From: an uncultured Phocaeicola sp.
GTDB lineage: Bacteria; Bacteroidota; Bacteroidia; Bacteroidales; Bacteroidaceae
Direction: 5' to 3'
Assembly: GCA_948956705.1 (NCBI GenBank)
Contig: CARCZS010000035.1
Coordinates: forward strand, 1 to 21,209
Length of the DNA: 21,209 bases
Notes under the pieces: generated by a model
Told to the model about the DNA's origin: nothing
Database searches by the model: none
Seen by the model: only the letters and a program-made list of their open reading frames with translations
Made by a program: the position numbers and the translations under genes
Shown here: piece after piece, positions 15,487-21,209 of the stretch
How positions within the stretch are numbered: position 1 is the first letter of the stretch
Layout: every line of letters starts with the position of its first letter

Positions 15487-16428
15487 CTACAACCTCATTC
15501 CTCGTCTGCGCTTTTTCTTTCTACGCAATATTTCTGCCATCTCCTGATTGGCTTCCGCATCGGCAGCGTTACAGGATGAACCGTGACCGTTCAACAATCC
15601 CAATGAGCCTCTGAAAAGTTCACCTCTTACAGTGTCGGAAGTTGCGCTTGATGTATCTGTTGTATAAACTTTCGATTTCAGGTTCATGCATTCCTCATAC
15701 CTGTTGCGCTGCAAGGCTGCATCAATCTTGGAATAGCTGAAACACCTGTCCACTTTGGAGCCGTTGAAGTGGTAGCCGTTCATGGTGAAGACCACGCCCT
15801 GCACCTCGTCCGTCTGCCCCTTGTGCTTGAAACTGACCTCCACTCCCTGACGGTTCAGGTTGGCGACAAGCACGTCCCAATTGCCGCATCTGCCGACCTC
15901 CGTTTTCAGTATGTCGTACAGCCTGTATTTCGTCCTGTCCGGCTCTTTCAGGCGGTTGCGCTTGACATGCTCCTTGCCGTCAGCCATGTGTAGACCGTAT
16001 TTCAAGGTCAACTCCTTGCAGATACGGGTACTGCGCAATCGGTCGTTTTTGTCCGAGAGTGTCCTACCGTCATTTCCTATGCGGTTGAAGGCGATATGCA
16101 CGTGCGGATGCTCCTTGTCGAAGTGGCGGGCGATGAAGAACTGCGTGTCACGGATACCCATCTTCTCCATGTATTCAAGCGCGATATGCGCCATGACATG
16201 GTTCGTCAGTCGTGGTTCGTCCTCTTTGGAGAAACTGAGGGCGATGTGTCCGACAGGCTTCGCCACCTTGCCGTTCATCTGCGACTGGATATTGAAACTC
16301 ATTACGATGGTCTCCTTGCTTTCTAAAAACAAACCGTTGGCTGCGATTTTCTGCACTCCCTTGTCCTTGTCAAGGATGTAGTCCACCACACCCTTGAAGT
16401 CGCTTCCTTTTACGATTTTCGCCATCAT
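15487..16428 (-). CDS. Relaxase / mobilization nuclease (MobB-like, MOBP type)
   Basis: 313 residues. HUH-type metal site RHFDKEHPHVHIAF with His102, His107, His109 and His111; the likely nicking tyrosine is Tyr17 (FKGVVDYIL). N-terminus MMAKIVKGSDFKGVVDYILDK is typical of Bacteroides mobilization relaxases. The C-terminal third is variable and ends in a very basic tract (RRKKKRRRGMRL). The enzyme would nick oriT and lead the strand into a helper's conjugation channel. ATG 16428 overlaps the MobC-like stop (ATGA), so the two are coupled. The length is in the range of small mobilizable-element relaxases. Confidence 0.9.
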   Translation of the reverse strand: MMAKIVKGSDFKGVVDYILDKDKGVQKIAANGLFLESKETIVMSFNIQSQMNGKVAKPVGHIALSFSKEDEPRLTNHVMAHIALEYMEKMGIRDTQFFIARHFDKEHPHVHIAFNRIGNDGRTLSDKNDRLRSTRICKELTLKYGLHMADGKEHVKRNRLKEPDRTKYRLYDILKTEVGRCGNWDVLVANLNRQGVEVSFKHKGQTDEVQGVVFTMNGYHFNGSKVDRCFSYSKIDAALQRNRYEECMNLKSKVYTTDTSSATSDTVRGELFRGSLGLLNGHGSSCNAADAEANQEMAEILRRKKKRRRGMRL

Positions 16429-16787
16429 ATCCCTATCTTGGTTAAGAGTTCATGGATTCTTGCCACTGCCACCTTGCAGTCGTCACGTTCCTCATAGAAG
16501 CCCCCTGCATTCGCCTTGTGTGCAAGCTGGTTCAGGTTGTTCGCCATGCCGCACAGCTTCCGCACATGGGTGGCGTGTTCCTCCGACAGCCGCCCTTTCA
16601 CATGACCGTTTCGGAAACACTCCCTCATGTATTCGCTGCATGACACTCCGGCATCATGCGCCCGTGTCAACAGGCGGAGGTAGTCGGCTGCCGCCAGTTT
16701 CACGACGACACGGTATTCCAGTTTCTCGGCAGTCCCTTTCTTCGGGCGACCGCCCTTGTTGCGTTTCTTGTCTTCCTTATGTTCCAT
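16425..16787 (-). CDS. MobC-like relaxosome accessory protein
   Basis: 120 residues from ATG 16787 (a TTG two codons upstream is in frame but not preferred). N-terminal lysine-rich tail with an AT-hook-like GGRPKKG, then a ribbon-helix-helix-like part (YRVVVKLAAADYLRLLTRAHDAGVSCSEYMRECF) and the MobC hallmark LCGMANNLNQLAHKANAGGF. MobC proteins bind oriT and help the relaxase open the strands. It is directly downstream of the putative oriT and directly upstream of the relaxase gene, with a 4-base overlap. Confidence 0.88.
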   Translation of the reverse strand: MEHKEDKKRNKGGRPKKGTAEKLEYRVVVKLAAADYLRLLTRAHDAGVSCSEYMRECFRNGHVKGRLSEEHATHVRKLCGMANNLNQLAHKANAGGFYEERDDCKVAVARIHELLTKIGI

Positions 16788-16831
16788 ATTCAAGTATTAT
16801 CAGTATAGTTAATGTATAGACCAACGGGATG

Positions 16832-16899
16832 CCGCTCCTTTGTATTCGGGAGCGGGTGGCAAGGGGTTTCGGTCTGCCCGAAACATAAACTTGCTACCC
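16832..16899. other. Putative oriT: nested inverted repeats upstream of mobC
   Basis: Three inverted repeats stack here: CCGCTCC (16832-16838) with GGAGCGG (16849-16855); an outer arm GGGTGGCAAG (16854-16863) with CTTGCTACCC (16890-16899), one wobble; and inside it GTTTCGG (16866-16872) with CCGAAAC (16878-16884). A smaller GATTC/GAATC repeat follows at 16903-16917. Position just upstream of mobC and relaxase genes and the symmetry fit an origin of transfer. The nick site cannot be placed. Confidence 0.6.
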
Positions 16900-16953
16900 C
16901 ACGATTCTAACCGAATCAATTTCGAGCAACTCCCGTTTTTTCCTTTTGATACT

Positions 16954-17211
16954 TTATAATCCCAGCCCTTTTTTCTTCGGTTTAACGATGTTTCGGGGCG
17001 GTGGATTGACGGTTAAATTCTGCCGCTTGCGTCCCCTGCCGATACCGAAGTCGCATAGGTTGAGTTCAATGTTCACCTTGAACGAGGCTTTGGTTTCCTC
17101 TCTTAGCGGTGATTTGTACCACAGGCTTTCGCCCTGCTGTTTCACGGGCGAATAGCCTAAACTTTGCAGATAGTCTGCGATTCTGATTTGTTTTGCTTCC
17201 TGTATGGTCAT
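16954..17211 (-). pseudogene. Truncated mobile-element primase (N-terminal remnant)
   Basis: 85 residues starting MTIQEAKQIRIADYLQSLGYSPVKQQGESLWYKSPLREETKASFKVN, the standard beginning of Bacteroides mobile-element CHC2/TOPRIM-type primases, which are normally about 300 residues. After CDFGIG the sequence turns into an unrelated basic tail (RGRKRQNLTVNPPPRNIVKPKKKGLGL) and stops. The catalytic TOPRIM part is missing. Either a deletion fused the 5' end to the oriT region or the short product has another use, such as a DNA-binding fragment. It lies next to the helicase gene, its usual partner. Confidence 0.75.
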
Positions 17212-17229
17212 AATGTATATTCCTACGGA

Positions 17230-17480
17230 TTTGATGATGGTTGATAAAACGATGTTTTGATGATTAGTGTATTTAATCTATTGATATATAGTATTATATA
17301 TCCTCATCATACATTCATCAAACTGCTTGCGAAAAGAGAAAATCATCATTTGCTATGTCGGCATGGTCTGTCCGTACTGTTTTCTCTTTTCATCAGTACC
17401 TTATTCTTGATTAAGGTTTGATGATGGTATATTCTATTGATAATCAATATTATTATATTCTTATTCATCAATTCATCAAA
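17230..17480. repeat. Five TTTGATGA repeats and a 12-bp inverted repeat
   Basis: The 276-bp gap 17212-17487 has no convincing gene and is very AT-rich. TTTGATGA occurs at 17230, 17256 and 17417, and inverted (TCATCAAA) at 17315 and 17473; the first and third direct copies extend to an identical 11-mer TTTGATGATGG. Between them is a perfect 12-bp inverted repeat, GAAAAGAGAAAA (17331-17342) with TTTTCTCTTTTC (17380-17391). Next to replication genes this looks like a replication origin or a regulator-binding region; that is inference. Confidence 0.55.
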
Positions 17481-17487
17481 AAAAGAA

Positions 17488-18693
17488 TTATAGTGTTTCC
17501 AAAAACTCTCTTGTCACTGTGTAGAACCTCCCTGTCGTACGCTTGGGCGCATAGCGGCACTCTCTCGTGTAGTCCACTTGATAGGTGGTATATGTGAGTG
17601 TGTTGTGGGCAGGTTTCAGCTTCCAACGCTCCTGCAATACCCTCCGCACCTGATACCTTTCTGCCTTAACATGCGAGTTTGTCAACAGGAAGAGGATGTC
17701 ATCGGGACAGAACGAAAAAGTATCCATACCGACCCTGTCCATAATGTCAAGGATAAGCTCGTGCATCTCTATCTCCAGTCGGTTTCGGTTGCTGCGGATG
17801 ATACGCTGCAAGGCTTCGGTATGCAGCAGCGAGGGGGCGAACCACATACGGCTTTTCTTTTCGGTGGACAGTTGCCTGTGCTGCAAATGGTAGAGGAAAG
17901 CAGGTATCTCGGCTTTCAGTTTTTGCAGGAAGTCGGTATCATCCGACTGCAAGCGGTCTATCTTGCGCACCCAATAACGGGTTTCACCTGCATCAATAAT
18001 TACAGGCAGATACTCGTTGTTGGAACACAGCACGAACTTGGCGAAGAATGCTATCTCGTTACGGTCTTTGCCTTTGGCTTCCACCTTGTAGGATAGTGCC
18101 GTGCTCAGGTTCTTCAACCGCTCGCTGTCCTCCCTGCGGCTCAACAGCACCTCGTCCACCACGATAAGGAGTTTCCCTGCCCAGTCGGAATTGAACTGGC
18201 TGCGGAAATCCTCGTTGGTGTTGAAAGTCACGTTGTTCTGAAACAGGGCTTTCAGAAAATTTAGGAATGTGCTTTTACCCGTGTTGCGTTCCTCCGAAAC
18301 CAATAGCAGGATGGGCAGTTTCTGTATGGGTTGCAGGTAGAGCAGTTGCAGATAGTCCATCCCCAACTCGTATTGCTCCCCGAAGATATGTTCCACCAAT
18401 GAGCGGATAGAGGGGAAATCACCCTCCATCGGCTTGTGGTCTATCGGCTCATAGAGGTTGAGGAACTTGCCGACCACGGGTTGATAGTCCACGTGTTCGG
18501 GTACGGTGCAGAAGCCGTCATACTTCGGCACGGTGGCGAGATAGTGCTTGCCGTAATCCTGCCGGAGCGTCTCGTTGTTCCACACGATGCGTTTCTTCAC
18601 ATAGCCCCCGTTCAGACGGGGTTGGTTCACCAACTTGTAGAGGGTTGTACCCACTCGGATAAACTCCTCCTTTGCGATGTTTTCTTGTTTCAT
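17488..18693 (-). CDS. Primase-associated SF3-like helicase (DUF5906 type)
   Basis: 401 residues from ATG 18693 (a GTG two codons upstream is in frame). ATPase core: Walker A SEERNTGKST near residue 150, Walker B LLIVVDEV near 193, sensor FVLCSNNEYLP near 245, and arginine-finger region ETRYWVRKI. A C-terminal winged-helix-like part follows (FLLTNSHVKAERYQVRRVLQERWKL). This is the helicase that accompanies the primase in many Bacteroides mobilizable elements and would unwind the element for replication after transfer. Its primase partner here is truncated, so replication may use a host or helper primase. A tandem 11-bp repeat lies about 57 bases upstream. Confidence 0.85.
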   Translation of the reverse strand: MKQENIAKEEFIRVGTTLYKLVNQPRLNGGYVKKRIVWNNETLRQDYGKHYLATVPKYDGFCTVPEHVDYQPVVGKFLNLYEPIDHKPMEGDFPSIRSLVEHIFGEQYELGMDYLQLLYLQPIQKLPILLLVSEERNTGKSTFLNFLKALFQNNVTFNTNEDFRSQFNSDWAGKLLIVVDEVLLSRREDSERLKNLSTALSYKVEAKGKDRNEIAFFAKFVLCSNNEYLPVIIDAGETRYWVRKIDRLQSDDTDFLQKLKAEIPAFLYHLQHRQLSTEKKSRMWFAPSLLHTEALQRIIRSNRNRLEIEMHELILDIMDRVGMDTFSFCPDDILFLLTNSHVKAERYQVRRVLQERWKLKPAHNTLTYTTYQVDYTRECRYAPKRTTGRFYTVTREFLETL

Positions 18694-18750
18694 AAGCACT
18701 TCATTTTAGTTTAATCAGTGCAAAACTCGGCAATTCGTACAAGACGGATA

Positions 18751-18770
18751 TATGACTCATGTATGACTCA
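18751..18770. repeat. Tandem TATGACTCA repeat upstream of the helicase
   Basis: TATGACTCA at 18751-18759 and again at 18762-18770, an 11-bp step, 58 bases or more upstream of the helicase ATG. A plausible operator on one face of the helix. The remainder of 18694-18969 holds no gene. Confidence 0.4.
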
Positions 18771-18811
18771 CGTATAATTTTTCTTGTATTTGGTTCGGAG
18801 GCATATAGACA

Positions 18812-18854
18812 AAGCCCGAAGAAGCGCCACTCCAATGGCTGTTTCTTCGGACTT
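18812..18854 (-). terminator. Hairpin after the integrase operon
   Basis: AAGCCCGAAGAA (18812-18823) pairs with TTCTTCGGACTT (18843-18854), 11 of 12 positions, around a 19-base loop that itself holds GCCA/TGGC. It follows the stop at 18970 by about 115 bases on the minus strand and is trailed by only a weak T-run, so terminator is likely but not certain. Confidence 0.5.
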
Positions 18855-18969
18855 ATCGTATTCATTCACATGAATGGCAATACACCCATTTATTTATCCA
18901 TATAAATAGATTGTTGGCAATGGGAATACGCAATGGGTTCATTACTTCATGTCGTCACATTGATAGATT

Positions 18970-19353
18970 TCATGCTTGATACTTAGATATTTCCATACTG
19001 TTAACACCCAGCGAAAAGAAGATATTTATTTTTTCTTTTCGCAAGTACACCCTTTCAAGAATGGCATTGCGCACTTGTTCCGCACCGAAAGTATTGATGC
19101 GGAAAGCAAGTGCAATCACCATCGGGAAGCTGAACACATCAGCATGATAGCTGTTTTCCAATCGAACATACTTCTGCGCCTCGTATTCTTTCAGGACACC
19201 GCTTTTATATACGGCTCTGATGGCAGCACGGATTGTCGGGGTTATCACCCCGAACAACTCCACCAATTCCGGCTCGCTCATCCAAATGTCAGCAACATTC
19301 TCCGACATGATGATATTGCCGGATTCATCCATTGTTATGATACCTCTTTCCAT
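18970..19353 (-). CDS. Small HTH-like DNA-binding protein of mobile elements
   Basis: 127 residues. Opening MERGIITMDESGNIIMSENVADIWMSEPELVELFGVITPTIRAAIRAVYKSGVL reads as a short beta leader followed by a helix-turn-helix-like segment, then YVRLENSYHADVFSFPMVIALAFRINTFGAEQVRNAILERV. Similar proteins accompany integrases in Bacteroides mobilizable elements, without an established function. It starts 17 bases after the integrase stop and is probably co-transcribed with it. An excisionase or integration-regulating role fits the position, but no typical excisionase motif is visible. Confidence 0.7.
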   Translation of the reverse strand: MERGIITMDESGNIIMSENVADIWMSEPELVELFGVITPTIRAAIRAVYKSGVLKEYEAQKYVRLENSYHADVFSFPMVIALAFRINTFGAEQVRNAILERVYLRKEKINIFFSLGVNSMEISKYQA

Positions 19354-19370
19354 GCTCGCTTCTGTTTATG

Positions 19371-20582
19371 TTATACAAGTTTCATCTTGTCACCGATTTT
19401 GCTTTCCAAAACGGACAAATCCTTATCCAGTTTTTCGGTAGTTATCTTTGCATAATGCTGGGTGGTGGTGATTTTGGTATGTCCCAAAATTTTGCTCACG
19501 CTTTCAATCGGCATACCGTTTGAGATAGCCATCACCGCATACGAATGGCGGCTCATGTGAAAGGTCAACCGCTTGTTTATCCCACATTCTTCCGCAATCT
19601 GTTTCAGCAAGACATTTGTCCATCCGTTTCGGTAAACATTGAACAGGCGGTTGCCACAACGGAAAGGCTCATAACGGTCAATGATTTTACGGGCACTCTC
19701 CATCAGTTTCACACGGAACGGTATCTTCGTCTTCTGACGTGCCGATGAAATCCAAAGGCTATCGTTTATGGTGACAAGGTTGTCGGTGGTCAAGTTCTTT
19801 ATATCAATGAACGAGATTCCTGTCAGGCATCCGAAGATGAAAATATCCCTAACCAGTGTCATTGCTGGGTCGTTGAAACGGTGCGACATCAGGGTTTGAA
19901 CTTCATCTTCCGTCAGGAACTCACGTTCTTTCGTCCCTCCGCTGACACGGCAGTTGGCGAAAGGATCCCTCGGTATCAGCCCGTTCTTGTGCGCATGGGA
20001 AACGATGGACTTCAATGTCGTGCAATACAGTTTAACGGTGGACTGCTGGACACCCACCTCATTGCGAAGATAGATGCAATACTGGTTCATGAAATCCTCT
20101 GTCAGCTCGTTCATGCCGAAGTCGTTGCGCTTGTAGTAATACTTGATAAAGTTGGCGACATGGGTACGGGCAATCGTGTGTTTGTAGTATGTCTCCTTGA
20201 CCCTGTCCTTACCTATGCGCTTGGCGAAATCCTCGTTATGCTTGTCAAAGGCACGGAGCACGGTCTCATATTCCGTGCCGATGCCCTGATAGGCGTTCCG
20301 AACCATTTCAGCCGTCACATACGCATCCTTGTCCGATATGCGCTGGTAATGCTTGATGATTTGCGCCTTGATGTTGTCAAGGGCATAGTTGATGTCACGG
20401 GCTTCCTTGCTTTTGCCCTTCACCTTGTTCGCCTTTGTGTCCCATTGCTCTACCGCAATGGAATACTTGCAGCTGAACTGCGCCTGTGTCCCGTTGATTG
20501 TCACTCGTCCCATAATGGGGACAATGCCGTTTTTCTCCTTGCTTCTGTTCACGAAGAACAGGATTTTGAATGTTGCTCTCAT
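19371..20582 (-). CDS. Tyrosine recombinase (integrase)
   Basis: 403 residues from ATG 20582; the frame is open to 20678, but MRATFKILFFVNRSKEKNGIVPIMGRVTING is the family's normal start and a -7 box lies 18 bases upstream. An Arm-binding domain and SAM-like core-binding domain come first (YYKHTIARTHVANFIKYYYKRNDFGMNELT). The catalytic domain keeps Lys (KTKIPFRVKL), HMSRHS (His and second Arg), LGHTKI and the nucleophile in HYAKI. The usual first Arg of TGLR is replaced: CLTGISFIDIKNL. Loss of this Arg is known in IntDOT-type recombinases of Bacteroides. It lies at the right end of the element, transcribed inward. Confidence 0.92.
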   Translation of the reverse strand: MRATFKILFFVNRSKEKNGIVPIMGRVTINGTQAQFSCKYSIAVEQWDTKANKVKGKSKEARDINYALDNIKAQIIKHYQRISDKDAYVTAEMVRNAYQGIGTEYETVLRAFDKHNEDFAKRIGKDRVKETYYKHTIARTHVANFIKYYYKRNDFGMNELTEDFMNQYCIYLRNEVGVQQSTVKLYCTTLKSIVSHAHKNGLIPRDPFANCRVSGGTKEREFLTEDEVQTLMSHRFNDPAMTLVRDIFIFGCLTGISFIDIKNLTTDNLVTINDSLWISSARQKTKIPFRVKLMESARKIIDRYEPFRCGNRLFNVYRNGWTNVLLKQIAEECGINKRLTFHMSRHSYAVMAISNGMPIESVSKILGHTKITTTQHYAKITTEKLDKDLSVLESKIGDKMKLV

Positions 20583-20600
20583 ACCGTTCTTTTTTGGTTG

Positions 20601-20608
20601 CAAATTTA
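20601..20608 (-). promoter_or_regulatory. -7 box for the integrase gene
   Basis: On the minus strand TAAATTTG matches TAnnTTTG, 18 bases upstream of the ATG at 20582. A TTTG lies 27 bases further upstream, too far for the usual -33 spacing, so the promoter may be weak or regulated. Confidence 0.5.
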
Positions 20609-20693
20609 GTTTCACATGCGCTAAATGGCTGAAAGCAAACCTACGCAGAACGGCGCAAAACATACACAAGGCTAACAAATATGCAAAATTGCG

Positions 20694-20706
20694 GGGTTAC
20701 GATTTG
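20694..20706 (+). repeat. End repeat GGGTTACGATTTG, right copy
   Basis: Identical to 7502-7514 and in the same orientation. A second short match, ATGCAAAATT, occurs at 20681-20690 and 7575-7584. The 265-bp stretch from the integrase start to the right junction has no gene and holds these candidate integrase-binding sites. Confidence 0.6.
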
Positions 20707-20838
20707 GAAACCTAACCGTTTCTGCGATGTGCATAACTTTGCGTTTTACCCATTTTGCGAAGCAATGAAAAATACAGCATAAATCACTGACAAAGAAATA
20801 ATTGTCCATCAGTGGCTTTTATTGGCGTAAATCGAATT

Positions 20839-21209
20839 TTATTTTAACTCATCACTTTTTTGTAAGTTCATCCACGCATATCGTTTCTTCCAAAAACCGG
20901 ACAGTACAAATTGAGTATCGGTTAATGGAACGAAACAATCCGCTTCTGTTTTGGCCTGCAGGTCCCTTACCAGTTTTGGGGATTTATGAATAGACTGGGT
21001 TGACAGATGATTCAATAAATGGATAGGACGACTTAAAATCCACAAATTATTATTCAACAAAAGAACCTCTAACGGAGATAGCAATTCGTTGGGGCCATCT
21101 CCTTGTCCTAATAACCTTCGTTCTATTTTATTATTATTAAGATTGAATACAGTAAGTAAAGAATCTCCATAATAATCATTTATCAACAAAAGGCTATCTA
21201 TTTTAATAA
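20839..21209 (-). pseudogene. 5' part of the propeller gene split by the element
   Basis: The frame is open from the window edge (IKIDSLLLINDYYGDSLLTVFNLNNNKIERRLLGQGDGPNELLSPL...) to a stop at 20839. The GQGDGPNELLSP turn is the same as in the three intact propellers. It ends ...YAWMNLQKSDELK, the last two residues being encoded by element DNA. Its true start and signal peptide lie beyond the window. Joined to 6935-7439 it makes one continuous propeller. Confidence 0.88.
20845..20851. other. Putative right attachment junction
   Basis: TAACTCA, partner of TACCTCA at 7433-7439. To the right the propeller frame is intact; to the left it runs only three more codons to a stop at 20839-20841 inside the element. 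Confidence 0.5.

Larger units (their letters stand above)
7436..20851. mobile_element. Integrative mobilizable element, about 13.4 kb
   Basis: A tyrosine integrase at one end, relaxase, MobC-like gene and oriT-like cruciform, plus a helicase and primase remnant, are bracketed by the two halves of one propeller gene. No coupling protein or type IV secretion (tra) genes are present, so transfer would need a helper conjugative element. Cargo is an adenylation-GNAT-esterase-MmcQ operon with an AraC regulator, and an RteA/RteB-like two-component pair. The element is visibly richer in G+C than its flanks, most strongly around 12400-13300. Exact ends are inferred from restoring the split gene's reading frame and are uncertain by a few bases. 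Confidence 0.85.

Noticed and set aside
17342..17394. 15-codon minus-strand frame across the 12-bp inverted repeat
   Set aside because: Too short and without ribosome-binding or conservation evidence; the repeat structure explains the sequence better.
17230..17480. Possible CRISPR array
   Set aside because: Repeats are only 8-11 bases, occur in both orientations and at irregular spacing, and no cas genes are present.
7502..20706. GGGTTACGATTTG as the actual attachment core
   Set aside because: If these were the crossover points, about 200 bp of non-coding DNA would remain inside the split propeller gene; the outer TGAG junction restores the frame exactly.
7448..20847. TTAA as a target-site duplication of the element
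   Set aside because: TTAA occurs near both junctions, but joining there puts the two propeller halves in different reading frames.
1..21209. tRNA or rRNA genes, especially as an integration site
   Set aside because: No cloverleaf-like segment with a T-loop motif was seen at either junction or elsewhere.

Overview
The window is chromosomal DNA of a Bacteroidales bacterium, most likely Bacteroides or Parabacteroides. This rests on the -7 boxes of the TAnnTTTG type, the NVEALA-type exported peptides, the 6-bladed beta-propeller lipoproteins of the BF3164 type, and a mobilizable element with Bacteroides-style integrase, relaxase and RteA/RteB-like regulators. The assignment is by recognition of protein families; no database was searched.

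Left flank (1-7435), AT-rich. On the minus strand a partial thioredoxin-like/DUF1573 lipoprotein follows an NVEALA peptide. Divergent from them is a membrane-anchored OmpR-type regulator. Between them lie six ACCT(T/C) boxes at exactly 11-bp spacing. Then comes a series of minus-strand modules, each an NVEALA peptide gene followed by a propeller lipoprotein gene. The peptides share their leaders and the (N)VEALA motif but have unrelated, often Cys-rich tails. Two recombination scars are visible: a relic of a propeller gene near 2280-2309, and a peptide gene (5214-5537) whose normal 5' end has been replaced.

Mobile element (about 7436-20851, 13.4 kb). It splits one more propeller gene: the 5' part is at 20848 to beyond 21209 and the 3' part at 6935-7439. 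The two halves join in frame through a shared TGAG. From the integrase end the element carries a tyrosine integrase, a small DNA-binding protein, an SF3-type helicase, a truncated primase, a putative oriT, MobC-like and relaxase genes, and an AraC-type regulator. Divergent from the AraC gene is a tightly coupled four-gene operon (stand-alone amino-acid adenylation enzyme, GNAT acetyltransferase, esterase-type alpha/beta hydrolase, MmcQ/YjbR protein). An RteA/RteB-like hybrid kinase and sigma-54 activator close the element. No conjugation apparatus is present, so it is a mobilizable rather than self-transmissible element.

Right flank (20852-21209): the 5' part of the interrupted propeller gene, running off the window.

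The two most interesting parts are the peptide/propeller/regulator locus with its phased operator array, and the adenylation-GNAT-esterase-MmcQ cargo operon with its own AraC regulator. I cannot assign a product or substrate to either.
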